64,000 nt of DNA from Microbacterium oryzae (GCF_030406385.1 NZ_JAUEPM010000001.1:62001-126000), one strand, 5' to 3'; positions 26,161-35,757 are shown, counted from the stretch's first letter. A program made the numbers and translations. The notes: generated from the letters alone by a model not told the origin.

Positions 26161-26885
26161 CCATCCGCGCACTCGTCTGGAACGAGAACGTCCACGAGAC
26201 CACGCAGGAGGAGATCCGCGAGATCTATCCCGACGGGATCCACGGGACCATCGCCGCGGGCCTGCGCGACCTGCTCGGCGACGACGTCGGGGTGCGCACC
26301 GCCACCCTCGCCGAGCCCGAGCACGGTCTCACCGAGGAGGCGCTGCGGGCGACCGACGTGCTGCTGTGGTGGGGGCACATCGCGCACGATCAGGTGTCCG
26401 ACGACGTGGTGCGCCGCGTCCAGGAGCACGTCCTCGCCGGGATGGGGCTCATCGTGCTGCACTCCGGGCACTTCTCGAAGATCTTCACCCGTCTGCTCGG
26501 CACGACGTGCTCGCTCGCCTGGCGGAACGACGGCGAACGCGAGCTGGTCTGGACGACCGCTCCCGGCCATCCGATCGCCGAGGGTGTCGAGAGCCCGATC
26601 GTCATCGACCGGCAGGAGATGTACGGCGAGCACTTCGACATCCCGAACCCCGACGACCAGGTCTTCATCAGCTCCTTCGCGGGCGGCGAGGTGTTCCGCT
26701 CGGGAGTCACCTTCACGCGCGGCCGCGGCCGGATCTTCTACTTCAGCCCCGGCGACCAGGAGTACCCGGTGTACTTCCACCCGCAGGTGCGCCGGGTGCT
26801 CGCGAACGCGGCGCGCTGGGCGGCTCCTGTGGACGAGCGGAGACTCCCCGAGGTCCGGAATCCGCAGCGTCGGGACTGGAGCTGA
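26157..26885 (+). CDS. ThuA domain-containing protein (trehalose utilisation-like)
   Basis: A 242-residue ThuA protein with a class I glutamine-amidotransferase-like fold. VLLWWGHIAHDQVSDDVV, GLIVLHSGHFSKIFTRLLG, and IFYFSPGDQEYPVYFHP with the conserved His late in the protein are family landmarks. It is translationally coupled to the Gfo/Idh/MocA gene (ATGA). ThuA in rhizobia is linked to trehalose and sucrose use, but the biochemical role is not settled. Its neighbour suggests oxidation of a sugar, with ThuA acting downstream. Confidence 0.88.
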   Translation: MTIRALVWNENVHETTQEEIREIYPDGIHGTIAAGLRDLLGDDVGVRTATLAEPEHGLTEEALRATDVLLWWGHIAHDQVSDDVVRRVQEHVLAGMGLIVLHSGHFSKIFTRLLGTTCSLAWRNDGERELVWTTAPGHPIAEGVESPIVIDRQEMYGEHFDIPNPDDQVFISSFAGGEVFRSGVTFTRGRGRIFYFSPGDQEYPVYFHPQVRRVLANAARWAAPVDERRLPEVRNPQRRDWS

Positions 26886-26956
26886 GCGCGCATCCTCCGT
26901 CAGGATCGCGGATCTGTCAACCCTTTTGAGTCGTCTTGGAGGGACGCGGCCGCGCT

Positions 26957-26975
26957 CGATAGAAATTCCCTATCG
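26957..26975 (+). promoter_or_regulatory. inverted repeat upstream of the 27009 gene
   Basis: CGATAG (26957-26962) and CTATCG (26970-26975) form a perfect 6-bp inverted repeat around a 7-nt AT-rich spacer, 33 nt before the start codon. It could be an operator or part of a promoter. No regulator gene is adjacent. Confidence 0.35.
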
Positions 26976-27008
26976 CCGCAGACCGCGGCAGCTCAGAACG
27001 GAGGACAG

Positions 27009-27302
27009 ATGTCGCTGATCGCAGAGGCAAGCCCGAAGGTCGCCACCGCCCGCACCACGTCGCCCATGCGGACCGGTCACCCGAGCCTGGGACGTGCGCC
27101 GGAGGCCACCATCATCCCCGTGAGCCTCACCTCGTACCAGGTCGCGCTCGCCGACCAGATCAAGGGCTACGTGTGCGTGAAGGGCTCCGGCTGGGAGCTG
27201 TTCGCCGGATCGCACATGGCCGACGCCGTCTCGCTCGGCACGCGTCCCACGCTCACCATCGCCATCCGCGACCTGGTGACGGAGATCCCCGACGCCGCCT
27301 GA
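27009..27302 (+). CDS. hypothetical protein
   Basis: A 97-residue protein of unknown family. It has a Thr/Ala/Ser-rich N-terminus followed by a compact part with SLTSYQVALADQIKGYVCV, WELFAGSHMADAVSLG and PTLTIAIRDLVTEIP, a pattern of strands and one helix. GGAGGA precedes the ATG at 27009, so translation looks efficient. It stands alone with an upstream inverted repeat and a strong downstream terminator, so it is a monocistronic gene. Confidence 0.68.
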   Translation: MSLIAEASPKVATARTTSPMRTGHPSLGRAPEATIIPVSLTSYQVALADQIKGYVCVKGSGWELFAGSHMADAVSLGTRPTLTIAIRDLVTEIPDAA

Positions 27303-27311
27303 GCACGCCGC

Positions 27312-27352
27312 ACGACGAGAGCGCCGCCCCACCCGGGCGGCGCTCTCGTCGT
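27312..27352. terminator. bidirectional hairpin terminator
   Basis: A perfect 18-bp stem (27312-27329 with 27335-27352) with a 5-nt loop, between the 27009 gene (+) and the convergent MscS gene (-). Confidence 0.85.
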
Positions 27353-27364
27353 CTCCGGCGCGGA

Positions 27365-28540
27365 TCAGCCGGGCCGATCGGGGTCCGCCCGGTCGGGCGA
27401 GATGACGGGGATGGCCTGGGTGAAGCTGCTCGCGCGCGCTTCGGCCGCGGCGCTGCCGGTGAAGAGGCCGACCTCCCCCGTCGGCGTGGGGTCGTCGGGC
27501 TGCCCCTCCGCCGGGTCAGCCAGCACCACCCGCTGCACCGGCAGCGCGTCGGGGGCGTTCCGCTGCACCCACGCCACCATCGCCTCGCGCACGACGCAGC
27601 GGAGGTCGAACAGCGTCGGGGCATCCTTGGCGGTGACGAGGATGCGGACGCGCACGAAGCCGCCCGTCGCCTCTGTCACCTGCAGGACGCCGGCACGGCC
27701 ATCCCACAGCGGCGTCGTGGCGAGCACGGCGTCGAGGTGCGCGCGCATACTCGCCGGTGACACGCGCCAGTCGAGGTCCAGCTCCACCGAGCCGAGGAGC
27801 TCCGACCCCTGCCGCGTCCAGTTCTGGAACGGCGTGGTCGTGAAGTACGTGCACGGGAGCACCAGCCGACGGTCGTCCCACAGGTCGAGCACGACGTAGC
27901 TGAGGGTGATCTCGCCCACGCGCCCCCACTCGCCCTCGACCACCACGACGTCGTCCACGCGCAGCGCGTCGCTGAAGACGAGCTGGATCCCGGCGAACAT
28001 GTTCGCCAGCACCGACTGCGCCGCGAGGCCCGCCACGATCGAGGCGATGCCCGCCGACGCCAGCACGCTCGCGCCGACCGCGCGGACGGCGGGGAAGGTC
28101 AGCAGCGCCGCGCCGATCGCCACGACCACGATGATGGCGATGGCGAGGCGCCGCACGATGAGAGTCTGCGTGCGCACCTTGCGCGCGAGGCGGTTGTCGG
28201 GCACGTCGATGCGATAGCGGCCGAGGGCGAGGTCGCTCGCGAACAGCACGAGGGTCGCCAGCAGCCATCCGGTCGCCGCGATGAGCAGGATCGTCATCAC
28301 GCGGTCGACGAGGCCGCCCACGTCCATATCGGCAGGCAGGGCGTTCGCGAGCGCGACCCACAGGGCGACGACGAGCATGGTCGCGCGGAACGACGCGCGG
28401 GAGCGCTGCACGAGCGCTCGCGGCCACGAGCGACGGCGGGCGGCGAGGCGAATGGCGACGGCCGCCAGGACGGTGACGGCGAGCGCCGCCGCGACGCTGA
28501 CGCCGAGGACGATGCAGAAGCGGATCCAGGGTTCCGACAT
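27365..28540 (-). CDS. mechanosensitive ion channel family protein (MscS-like)
   Basis: A 391-residue membrane protein. Three or four transmembrane helices precede the pore helix LASAGIASIVAGLAAQSVLANMFAGI, the TM3 pattern of MscS. The beta domain follows with VDDVVVVEGEWGRVGEITLS and FTTTPFQNWTRQ, then a cytoplasmic vestibule and a disordered tail. The ATG at 28540 follows AAGGAGGC. MscS channels open on membrane tension and release solutes in hypo-osmotic shock. It is single, divergent from the DMT transporter. Confidence 0.88.
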   Translation of the reverse strand: MSEPWIRFCIVLGVSVAAALAVTVLAAVAIRLAARRRSWPRALVQRSRASFRATMLVVALWVALANALPADMDVGGLVDRVMTILLIAATGWLLATLVLFASDLALGRYRIDVPDNRLARKVRTQTLIVRRLAIAIIVVVAIGAALLTFPAVRAVGASVLASAGIASIVAGLAAQSVLANMFAGIQLVFSDALRVDDVVVVEGEWGRVGEITLSYVVLDLWDDRRLVLPCTYFTTTPFQNWTRQGSELLGSVELDLDWRVSPASMRAHLDAVLATTPLWDGRAGVLQVTEATGGFVRVRILVTAKDAPTLFDLRCVVREAMVAWVQRNAPDALPVQRVVLADPAEGQPDDPTPTGEVGLFTGSAAAEARASSFTQAIPVISPDRADPDRPG

Positions 28541-28659
28541 GAGCCTCCTTCGATCGGGCGCTGACCACGCTATTGCCGCGCACGGGCCGGCTGCAGGGGC
28601 TTGCGGACTAGGCTCGTCCGGTCCCCCTGCTCACCCACCCGAAGGACGACGCGCGCCCG

Positions 28660-29637
28660 ATGACCAGCTCCGCCCCCGCCCTCCCGCGCGTCTCGACCGC
28701 CGGCTTCATCCTCAGCGCACTGGCCACGGTCGGCGCGGGCATCGGGATGGCCGTGCAGGGCACCGCGAACGGAGCGCTCGGCGGCGTGCTCGGGCACGGC
28801 CTGTTCGCGGCGACGGTGGCGTTCCTCGTCGGGCTGGCCATCCTCGTCGTCATCACGCTGGTGGCCCCCTCCGCGCTCGCGGGCGCGGTGCGCGCGTGGC
28901 GGCTGGTGCGCACCGGAGAGTTCCCGTGGTGGATGACACTCGGCGGGCTCGCCGGCGCGACGGTCGTGGTCTCGCAGGCGTTCACCATCCCCCTCATGGG
29001 CGTCGCGGTCTTCACGATGGCGTACATCGCCGGTCAGCTCGCCGGCGCGCTCGTCGTGGACAGCACCGCGCTCCCGCCCGGGGGCCGGAAGCCGCCCACA
29101 CGCTGGCGGGTCATCGGCACGCTCGTCGTCCTCGTCGGCGTCTCGCTGTCGGCCGTCGGCGTGCTGAGCCAGGGCATCCCGCTCTGGGCGCCGGTTCTGC
29201 CGGTCGTCGCGGGAGCGCTCACCGCATTCCAGCAGGCGTTCAACGGACGGCTCCGCATGAGGGCCGGGTCGGCCATCGCCGCGAACCTCACGAACTTCCT
29301 CACCGGCTCGGCCTTCCTCGTGCTCTGCACGATCGGCCTGCTCGTCGCCGGCGTGCGCGTCGAGGCGCTGCCGGACCTGCCCGCGGACTCCTGGATGCTG
29401 CTCGGCGGGGCCCTGGGCGCGGTGTTCATCGGGGTGACGACGGTGACCGTGGCGCGGCTCGGCGTGCTGCTGCTGAGCCTCATGACGCTCTTCGGCAATC
29501 TCGTCGGCTCGCTCGTCATCGACCTGGCGTTCCACTCCGCCCACGCCGAGGTGAATGCGATGACGTTCGTCTCCATCGCCGTCGTGCTCGTCGGGGTCGC
29601 CATCACCTCGATCCCTGCGCCGGCCCGTCTCAAATGA
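28660..29637 (+). CDS. DMT family transporter with two DUF606/YdcZ repeats
   Basis: A 325-residue membrane protein with about ten helices. Two similar halves each open with a Gly/Ala-rich helix, GAGIGMAVQGTANGALGG in the first and VVAGALTAFQQAFNGRLRMR in the second, the YdcZ/DUF606 duplication of the drug/metabolite superfamily. AAGGACGAC lies before the ATG at 28660. The substrate is unknown. The next gene (PfkB kinase) starts 39 nt downstream, so uptake and phosphorylation of one small molecule is a possible link. Confidence 0.85.
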   Translation: MTSSAPALPRVSTAGFILSALATVGAGIGMAVQGTANGALGGVLGHGLFAATVAFLVGLAILVVITLVAPSALAGAVRAWRLVRTGEFPWWMTLGGLAGATVVVSQAFTIPLMGVAVFTMAYIAGQLAGALVVDSTALPPGGRKPPTRWRVIGTLVVLVGVSLSAVGVLSQGIPLWAPVLPVVAGALTAFQQAFNGRLRMRAGSAIAANLTNFLTGSAFLVLCTIGLLVAGVRVEALPDLPADSWMLLGGALGAVFIGVTTVTVARLGVLLLSLMTLFGNLVGSLVIDLAFHSAHAEVNAMTFVSIAVVLVGVAITSIPAPARLK

Positions 29638-29676
29638 CCACACCCGGTCCCTTTTCGTCGTCGGTAGGGTCGGAGC

Positions 29677-30600
29677 ATGTCCGCAGGCGCGCACCCCCAG
29701 GCCCTCCGCCCGAGCATCGCCGTCATCGGGCAGGCAGGCCGCGATCTCGTGCTGCAGGTGGATGACCTCCCCGAGGCCGGTGCGAGCGCGCCCGTCACGC
29801 AGCGGATCGAGCGCGTCGGCGGCAAGGGCGCGAGCATGGCGATCGGCATCCGGCAACTGAACCCCGACGTGCGACCGACGCTCCTCGCCGTGCTGGGATC
29901 GGACGCCGCGGGCGACCAGCTGCACCACGAGGCCGTGGCAGCCGGTCTCGATGTGGCGCACGTGACGCGTCGTGGGCGGACCGCTCTCATGGTCGACGTC
30001 GTGGCAGCGGGCGGGGAGCGACGGCTGCTCGAGGACGCGCCCGAGGAGTCGCTGCTCACCACCGACGACGTGGCGCGAGCATCCGACGCCCTGGAGCGGG
30101 CGGACGTCGTCGTGCTCCAGCTGCAGCAGCCGGCGCCCGCGCTGCTCGCTGCGGCGCGGCTGGCGTCGCACGCGTGCATCGTGCTCGACGGCGCGGTCAC
30201 CGGGCCCGAGCGCGGCGAGCTGCTGGAGCTCGCCGACGTCGTGCGCGCGGACGCCCACGAGGCAGAGCTGCTGACCGGCACGCGCATCCGGACGCGCGAG
30301 GACGCCTCCCGCGCCGCCGTCCGGCTTCTCACCGGGCGGACGACGCTGGTCGCGCTGTCGGTGCCGGGCGAGGGCGATCTCATCTCGTGGCGCGGTGGGG
30401 AGGAGTTCCACCCGCACGGCGAGGCGGAGATCGTCGATGCGACCGGCGCGGGCGACGCCTTCGTCGCGGGGCTCGTCACCGGCGTGCGGCGCGGTGAGTC
30501 GCCGCAGCGCACGGGACAGCTCGCCGCCGACTGCGCGGCGGCGACCGTGCAGCGGCTGGGAGGCCGCCCCGATCTCACGGCCCTAGGCGCGGGCGTGTGA
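29677..30600 (+). CDS. PfkB family carbohydrate kinase (ribokinase-like)
   Basis: A 307-residue sugar kinase. AVIGQAGRDLVLQVDDLPEAG begins the fold, RVGGKGASMAIGIRQL is the PfkB signature 1 region and ATGAGDAFVAGLVTGVRRG is signature 2 with the catalytic Asp. Length and motifs fit ribokinase-like enzymes that phosphorylate pentoses, nucleosides or hexoses. It is followed 12 nt later by the GH65 gene, with which it may act on released sugar. Confidence 0.87.
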   Translation: MSAGAHPQALRPSIAVIGQAGRDLVLQVDDLPEAGASAPVTQRIERVGGKGASMAIGIRQLNPDVRPTLLAVLGSDAAGDQLHHEAVAAGLDVAHVTRRGRTALMVDVVAAGGERRLLEDAPEESLLTTDDVARASDALERADVVVLQLQQPAPALLAAARLASHACIVLDGAVTGPERGELLELADVVRADAHEAELLTGTRIRTREDASRAAVRLLTGRTTLVALSVPGEGDLISWRGGEEFHPHGEAEIVDATGAGDAFVAGLVTGVRRGESPQRTGQLAADCAAATVQRLGGRPDLTALGAGV

Positions 30601-30612
30601 GACGGTGAAAGG

Positions 30613-32982
30613 GTGACTCGGCCTCTCGCTTTCGACACCGCGCCCTGGAGCATCGGCCTCGCCGGTGTGGACCCCGATCAGCTCGCACACCGGGAGTCGG
30701 TGTTCGCGCTGTCGAACGGGCACGTCGGATGGCGCGGCAACCTCGACGAGGGAGAGCCGCATGGCATCTCCGGCAGCTACCTCAACGGCGTGTTCGAGCA
30801 CCATCCCATGCCCTACGCGGAGGACGGGTACGGATACCCCGACCGCGGTCAGAGCGTGATCAACGTGCCGAACGGCCAGATCATCCAGCTGTTCGTCGAC
30901 GACGAGCCGTTCGACGTGCGCACCGGCAGGATGGCCGTGCACGAGCAGCGGCTCGACTTCCGCGACGGGACCCTCCGTCGCGACGTCGAGTGGACCTCCC
31001 CCGCCGGCCGCACCGTGCGCGTGACGTCGACCCGCCTCGTCTCCCTCGCCCACCGGTCGATCGCGGCGGTGCGGTACGAGGTCGAGGCCGTCGACGCCGC
31101 GGTGGTGATCACGCTGCAGTCCGAGCTGGTCGCTAACGAGCCTATGCCGGAGCCGCATCCGGACCCGCGCGTGCAGAAGGCCCTGCACCGGCCGCTCGAG
31201 GAGGCCGATCGCTTCGTGCTCGGCACCGGGGCGACCCTCGTGCACCGCACCCGCGAGAGCGAGCTCGGCGTCGCCGTGAGCATGGATCACGTGATCGCCC
31301 GGGCCGGCGAGCGTGCGCCGACGACCGACACCGCGACATCCGACGATCTCGCGCGGACGACCATCTCCGCCGAACTCGTCCCGGGCGAGCGTCTCGAGGT
31401 CGTCAAGTTCGTCGGGCACGAGTTCCAGCAGGGGCTGTCGGTGTCGGGGCTCCGCGACCGCGCGGAGGCGGCGGTCGGCGAGGCCGTGCGCGACGGATGG
31501 CAGGGGCTGGTCTCCGGGCAGCGGTCGCGTCTCGACGAGTACTGGACCTGCGCGGACGTCGAGGTGGAGGGCGCACCGCGCCTGCAGCAGGCGGTGCGGT
31601 TCGCGCTGTTCCACGTCTTCCAGTCCGCGGCTCGCCTCGAGGGGCGCTCGGTGCCGGGCAAGGGGCTCACGGGCGCGGGGTACGAGGGACACACGTTCTG
31701 GGACTTCGAGGGCTTCGTCCTGCCTGTGCTGACGTCCACCGCACCGGCGGCGGCCGAGCAGGCGCTGCGCTGGCGCCACGCGACCCTCGACCACGCGCGG
31801 TCGCGCGCGCAGCAGCTGCACCTCGCCGGGGCAGCGTTCCCCTGGCGCACGATCGACGGGGCGGAGTCGTCGGGGTACTGGCCGGCTAGCACTGTGGCGT
31901 TCCATCTCAACGCCGACATCGCCGCCGCCGCGATGCACTACGTGCGGGCGACCGGCGATGAGCGGTTCGAGCGCGAGGCGGGCCTCGAGATCCTCGTCGA
32001 GACGGCGCGGCTGTGGGTCTCGCTCGGCCGGTGGGATGCTGACGGCAGCTTCCACCTCGACGGCGTCACCGGGCCGGATGAGTACTCCGCGATCGTCGAC
32101 GACAACGTCTTCACGAACCTCATGGCGCGGCAGAACCTGGTGGGCGCGGCGGACGCGGCGCGGCGCCAGGCCGATGTCGCGGAGGCGCTCGGCGTGACCG
32201 ACGAGGAGATCGGCGGATGGTCCGCGGTGGCCGCGGCCATGGCCATCCCCTTCGACGAGCGCCGGAAGGTGCACCCGCATTCAGCGGGCTTCACCGAGCG
32301 GGCCCGCTGGGACTTCGAGGCGACCGGCGACGACCAGTACCCGCTGCAGGATCACTTCCCGTACTTCGACCTGTACCGGAAGCAGGTCGTGAAGCAGGCG
32401 GATCTCGTGCTGGCGCTGCTCTTCGCGCACGAGGAGTTCACCGCCGACGAGAAGGCGCGCGCGTTCGCCTACTACGAGGCGCTCACGGTGCGCGATTCGT
32501 CGCTCTCGGCGGCGGCCCAGTCGGTGATCGCCGCCGAGGTCGGCCATCTCGGCCTCGCCGCGGATTATCTCGCGGAGGTCGCCACGATCGATCTCGACGA
32601 TCTCCACGGCAACACCGACGAGGGGCTGCACATGGCGTCGCTCGCGGGCATCTGGATGGCCATCACCGCCGGTCTCGGCGGCATGCGCGAGAGCGAGCGG
32701 GGACTGCGCTTCGCGCCGCGACTGCCCGAGCAGCTGACCCGGGTGAGCTTCGGGATCCGCGTGCAGGGGCACATGCTGCGGCTCGACATCGGTCGGGAGG
32801 CCACGACCTATCGCGCGGTCGACAGCACGCCGCTCGTCGTCCGGCACTTCGGCGAGGAGCTGCTGCTGCAGCCCGGCGCAGCGGTGACCATGCCGACGCC
32901 CCCGCTGGGCGACCCCGGTCCTCGTCCGGAGCAGCCGCGCGGATGCGCGCCGCGCGACTTCGAGGCGGCGTTCGGGGAGTAG
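30613..32982 (+). CDS. glycoside hydrolase/phosphorylase family 65
   Basis: A 789-residue GH65 protein. The N-terminal domain has the family block HRESVFALSNGHVGWRGN. In the (alpha/alpha)6 catalytic domain EGHTFWDFEGFVLPVLT and GVTGPDEYSAIVDDN carry the general acid Glu, VVKQADLVLALLF follows, and HGNTDEGLHMASLAG lies near the phosphate pocket. The family acts on maltose, trehalose, kojibiose or nigerose by phosphorolysis or hydrolysis. The start is GTG 30613; the ribosome site is poor. The substrate cannot be set, and no beta-phosphoglucomutase gene is adjacent. Confidence 0.9.
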   Translation: MTRPLAFDTAPWSIGLAGVDPDQLAHRESVFALSNGHVGWRGNLDEGEPHGISGSYLNGVFEHHPMPYAEDGYGYPDRGQSVINVPNGQIIQLFVDDEPFDVRTGRMAVHEQRLDFRDGTLRRDVEWTSPAGRTVRVTSTRLVSLAHRSIAAVRYEVEAVDAAVVITLQSELVANEPMPEPHPDPRVQKALHRPLEEADRFVLGTGATLVHRTRESELGVAVSMDHVIARAGERAPTTDTATSDDLARTTISAELVPGERLEVVKFVGHEFQQGLSVSGLRDRAEAAVGEAVRDGWQGLVSGQRSRLDEYWTCADVEVEGAPRLQQAVRFALFHVFQSAARLEGRSVPGKGLTGAGYEGHTFWDFEGFVLPVLTSTAPAAAEQALRWRHATLDHARSRAQQLHLAGAAFPWRTIDGAESSGYWPASTVAFHLNADIAAAAMHYVRATGDERFEREAGLEILVETARLWVSLGRWDADGSFHLDGVTGPDEYSAIVDDNVFTNLMARQNLVGAADAARRQADVAEALGVTDEEIGGWSAVAAAMAIPFDERRKVHPHSAGFTERARWDFEATGDDQYPLQDHFPYFDLYRKQVVKQADLVLALLFAHEEFTADEKARAFAYYEALTVRDSSLSAAAQSVIAAEVGHLGLAADYLAEVATIDLDDLHGNTDEGLHMASLAGIWMAITAGLGGMRESERGLRFAPRLPEQLTRVSFGIRVQGHMLRLDIGREATTYRAVDSTPLVVRHFGEELLLQPGAAVTMPTPPLGDPGPRPEQPRGCAPRDFEAAFGE

Positions 32983-32987
32983 CGCCG

Positions 32988-34040
32988 TCAGCCGCGGCGG
33001 AGGACATCCGTCAGCGTGGCGGTGCGCGGCTGCTCGAGCTGGGCGAAGGTGCACGAGCGCGGATCGCGGTCGGAGCGCCAGCGGCGGAAGCTCGGGATGT
33101 GCCGGAACCGGTCGCCTTCCATGTGGTCGTACGCGACCTCGACGACGAGCTCGGGACGCAGCGGCACGAAGGAGAGGTCCTTCGCCGCGTTCCAGCGGCT
33201 GCCCGCGCCGGGCAGCTGGCCGCCGTTGCCGGCGCCGCCGCCCCACGGATGCTCGTCGGACTCGTCCTGACGGTACGGCGCCAGCTCGTCGAGCAGCTCG
33301 CGTCGGCGCGCCATGGAGAACGACGCGGTGACGCCGACGTGCTGCAGCCGCCCGGTGTCGTCGTACAGCCCGAGGAGGAGCGAGCCGACCACGTCGCCGG
33401 ACTTGTGCCAGCGGAATCCCGCGACCACGCAGTCGGCCGTCCGCTCGTGCTTGATCTTGAACATCGCGCGCTTGTTGGGCTGGTAGGGGTCGTCGAGGCG
33501 CTTGGCGACGACCCCGTCGAGCCCTGCGCCTTCGAAGGCGTGGAACCACTCGCGTGCCTCTGCCACGTCTCCCGTCGCCGGCGTCAGGAAGACCTGGTCC
33601 GAGGCGCTGCCGAGCGCCGCGGTGAGGCGTTCGCGCCGCTCGCGGAAGGGGCGCGGCATGAGATCGACGTCGCCCTCGGCGAGGAGGTCGAACCCGACGA
33701 ACGATGCGGGTGTCTGTTCGGCGAGGAGGTTCACGCGACTCGCTGCTGGGTGGATCCGCTGCTGCAGCGCCTCGAAGTCGAGCTGTCCGTCGGATGCGAC
33801 GATGATCTCGCCGTCGACCACGCAGCGGGCCGGGGTGCTCGCCTTGATCGCCTCGATGAGTTCGGGGAAGTAGCGCGTCATCGGGCGCTCGTTGCGGCTG
33901 CCCAGCACCACCTCGTCGCCGTCGCGGAAGACGATGGTGCGGAATCCGTCCCACTTCGGCTCGGTGTGCCCGAGGTCGGGAATCTCGGAGACCGCCTTGG
34001 CGAGCATCGGGGCGACGGGGGGCATGACGGGCAGCTGCAT
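32988..34040 (-). CDS. ATP-dependent DNA ligase (LigC-like)
   Basis: A 350-residue ligase. The adenylated Lys29 is in motif I EPKWDGFR, VVDGEIIVASDG is motif III, and FVGFDLLAEG plus GLDGVVAKRLDDPYQPNKR and FKIKHERTADCVV correspond to motifs IIIa, IV and V. An OB-fold follows to the C-terminus. Length and lack of polymerase or nuclease domains fit LigC-type accessory ligases used in base excision or end repair. The ATG is at 34040. No Ku gene is adjacent. It is followed by the DUF222 pseudogene. Confidence 0.88.
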   Translation of the reverse strand: MQLPVMPPVAPMLAKAVSEIPDLGHTEPKWDGFRTIVFRDGDEVVLGSRNERPMTRYFPELIEAIKASTPARCVVDGEIIVASDGQLDFEALQQRIHPAASRVNLLAEQTPASFVGFDLLAEGDVDLMPRPFRERRERLTAALGSASDQVFLTPATGDVAEAREWFHAFEGAGLDGVVAKRLDDPYQPNKRAMFKIKHERTADCVVAGFRWHKSGDVVGSLLLGLYDDTGRLQHVGVTASFSMARRRELLDELAPYRQDESDEHPWGGGAGNGGQLPGAGSRWNAAKDLSFVPLRPELVVEVAYDHMEGDRFRHIPSFRRWRSDRDPRSCTFAQLEQPRTATLTDVLRRG

Positions 34041-34083
34041 CGGCTCAGTCTTCCGGTTGCCGAGCCGGATGGCCAGGGCCGCG

Positions 34084-35467
34084 TCAGGCGACCAGGCGGT
34101 AGCGGGTGGGGCCGCCGCGGCGGGGTGCGCGGGCGTGGTCCAGCCAGGGCGGGGGAATGAACCAGGGCACCGCGTTTCTGCCGGCTCCGTCGATGCGGAT
34201 CTCCCACCCGTCGTCATGGATGCGGTGATGGCAGGCCACGCACAGGAGGATCCCGTTGTCGAGGTCGGTGCTTCCGCCGCGGGACCACCAGTCGATGTGG
34301 TGCACGATCGTGTGTCCTGGAGGCGCTCCGCAGAACGCGCATCCGCCGTCTCGTTCGACGAGGGCGAGCTTCTGCTTCTTCGTGAACAGGCGCTCCTCAT
34401 GTCCGAGGTCGAGCACTTCGCTGTCCCCGCCGAGGACGCACGGGATGATCTGCGCATCCACGGCCATCCGTCTCACGGCTCGGGCGGTGATCGACTGCTC
34501 GATCCCGTCGATCCGCGCCGTCCCCGCCGGAGCTGCATTCTCCCTCGCGCCCTGAGCGTCGGCGTTCTCATCGAGGGCAGCCCGGAAAGTGCCGTAGTCC
34601 ATCCGGACCACCATCGTCGTGATCGGCTTGGTGGGGACCGCTCGGCACCCGAGCGCATGGCGGGCGATGTCGGCGAGGATGTCGGCCTGCATCTGCATGC
34701 GGGTTCGGCTGTCCTTCCTCGCCGGGTCGTCCTGGTGCTCGTTTCGACGCATGATGCGGGTGACGATGCCGTCGATCGCGGTCACGATCGGGGCGGCGGT
34801 CTCCGGATCGAATCGGCCGGTGAGGGAGATCGATCCGTCACGCTCGGTGCGGAACGCCAGCATCCGGCGGTCCCGCCGCTCGTGCTCGCGCGGTTCCTCT
34901 CCATCCGGATCGAGCCGCGCCTCCGCATCGAGCAGCAGCCGGCGCAGCTCGTCGCTGGTCAGACCGGGCGCCCGTTCGGCGAGAAGCGCTTCCATCTCGT
35001 CGCACGCGGCGTCTCCCGCGCGAACGACGACCCGGTCGAGCAGACTCACGATCCCCTCCGCCGCGGCTACGCTCAACACCCCCGCCTTCACCGCCTTCGC
35101 GACGTGGGGGTGCTTCGCGGGCAGCTCCTCCCCCACGAGGCTCCGCCGCGGCGCAGTCGCCTCTCCGACCTTCATCATCCGGGCTGCGTCCGCGGTGCTC
35201 GACCCCCGTGGCAGCGGAGATCAACGCGGCCGGGGAGGTGAACCCGCGCTTGCGGGAGTAGGAGTCCCTCCCCAGCTCCCGCCGCGACTGTCGACTGATC
35301 TCGCCCGCGACGGGGGCGAACCCCGCCTCCGAGACCCGGCGGATCGACGCAAGCACATCGGTGAGCTCCGCGAGCTCACCTGGAGCGAGACCCGCGACGT
35401 CGAGGTCTGCCACCGCGCTCTTGAGCGCTTGCAGGACCTCGATGAGAGGATCTGTCTCCTTCGACAT
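34084..35467 (-). pseudogene. DUF222/HNH endonuclease, frameshifted
   Basis: Two pieces of one gene in different frames. The 5' part (from ATG 35467) encodes the DUF222 region up to SPAALISAATG. The 3' part encodes MMKVGEATAPRR and the HNH domain (CAFCGAPPGHTIVHHIDWW, then LLCVACHHRIHDDGW, with all metal ligands). Removing one G from the five-G run (C run at 35203-35207 on +) joins them as TGSTADAARMMKVG, giving an intact 460-codon frame. Whether this is a true pseudogene or a base error cannot be told here. DUF222/HNH genes are repetitive and mobile-looking in actinobacteria. Confidence 0.85.
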
Positions 35468-35757
35468 GCCTCTATCGTACTGCTCTTCGGATGTGCATGC
35501 AACAAGTTTCGAAGACAATCCGCCTCGATCGGCCGCGCAGGCCGCTTACTCGCCACCCGCCGTCCAGCCATCTCGGCGCAGTACAGCCGATTGCTAATCT
35601 TTCTCCTCTGCTCCACGAGGCCGACGCCGCTCGCTCTCGAAACCAGACGTTCACCATCCGCTCGCCCCGCGTCCGCCGACATCCCACGCCCTCGCGCAGA
35701 ACATGGACAGACGGCGCCCACGCCATCCGCTCTCGACCCCGTCCTGAAAGGCGCCCG
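35468..35757. other. 290-nt intergenic region, relatively AT-richer
   Basis: It lies between the frameshifted DUF222/HNH gene (divergent) and the GT4 gene. It reads visibly less GC-rich than its flanks (for example TTGCTAATCTTTC). No convincing promoter pair, RNA or ORF is seen. Confidence 0.4.
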
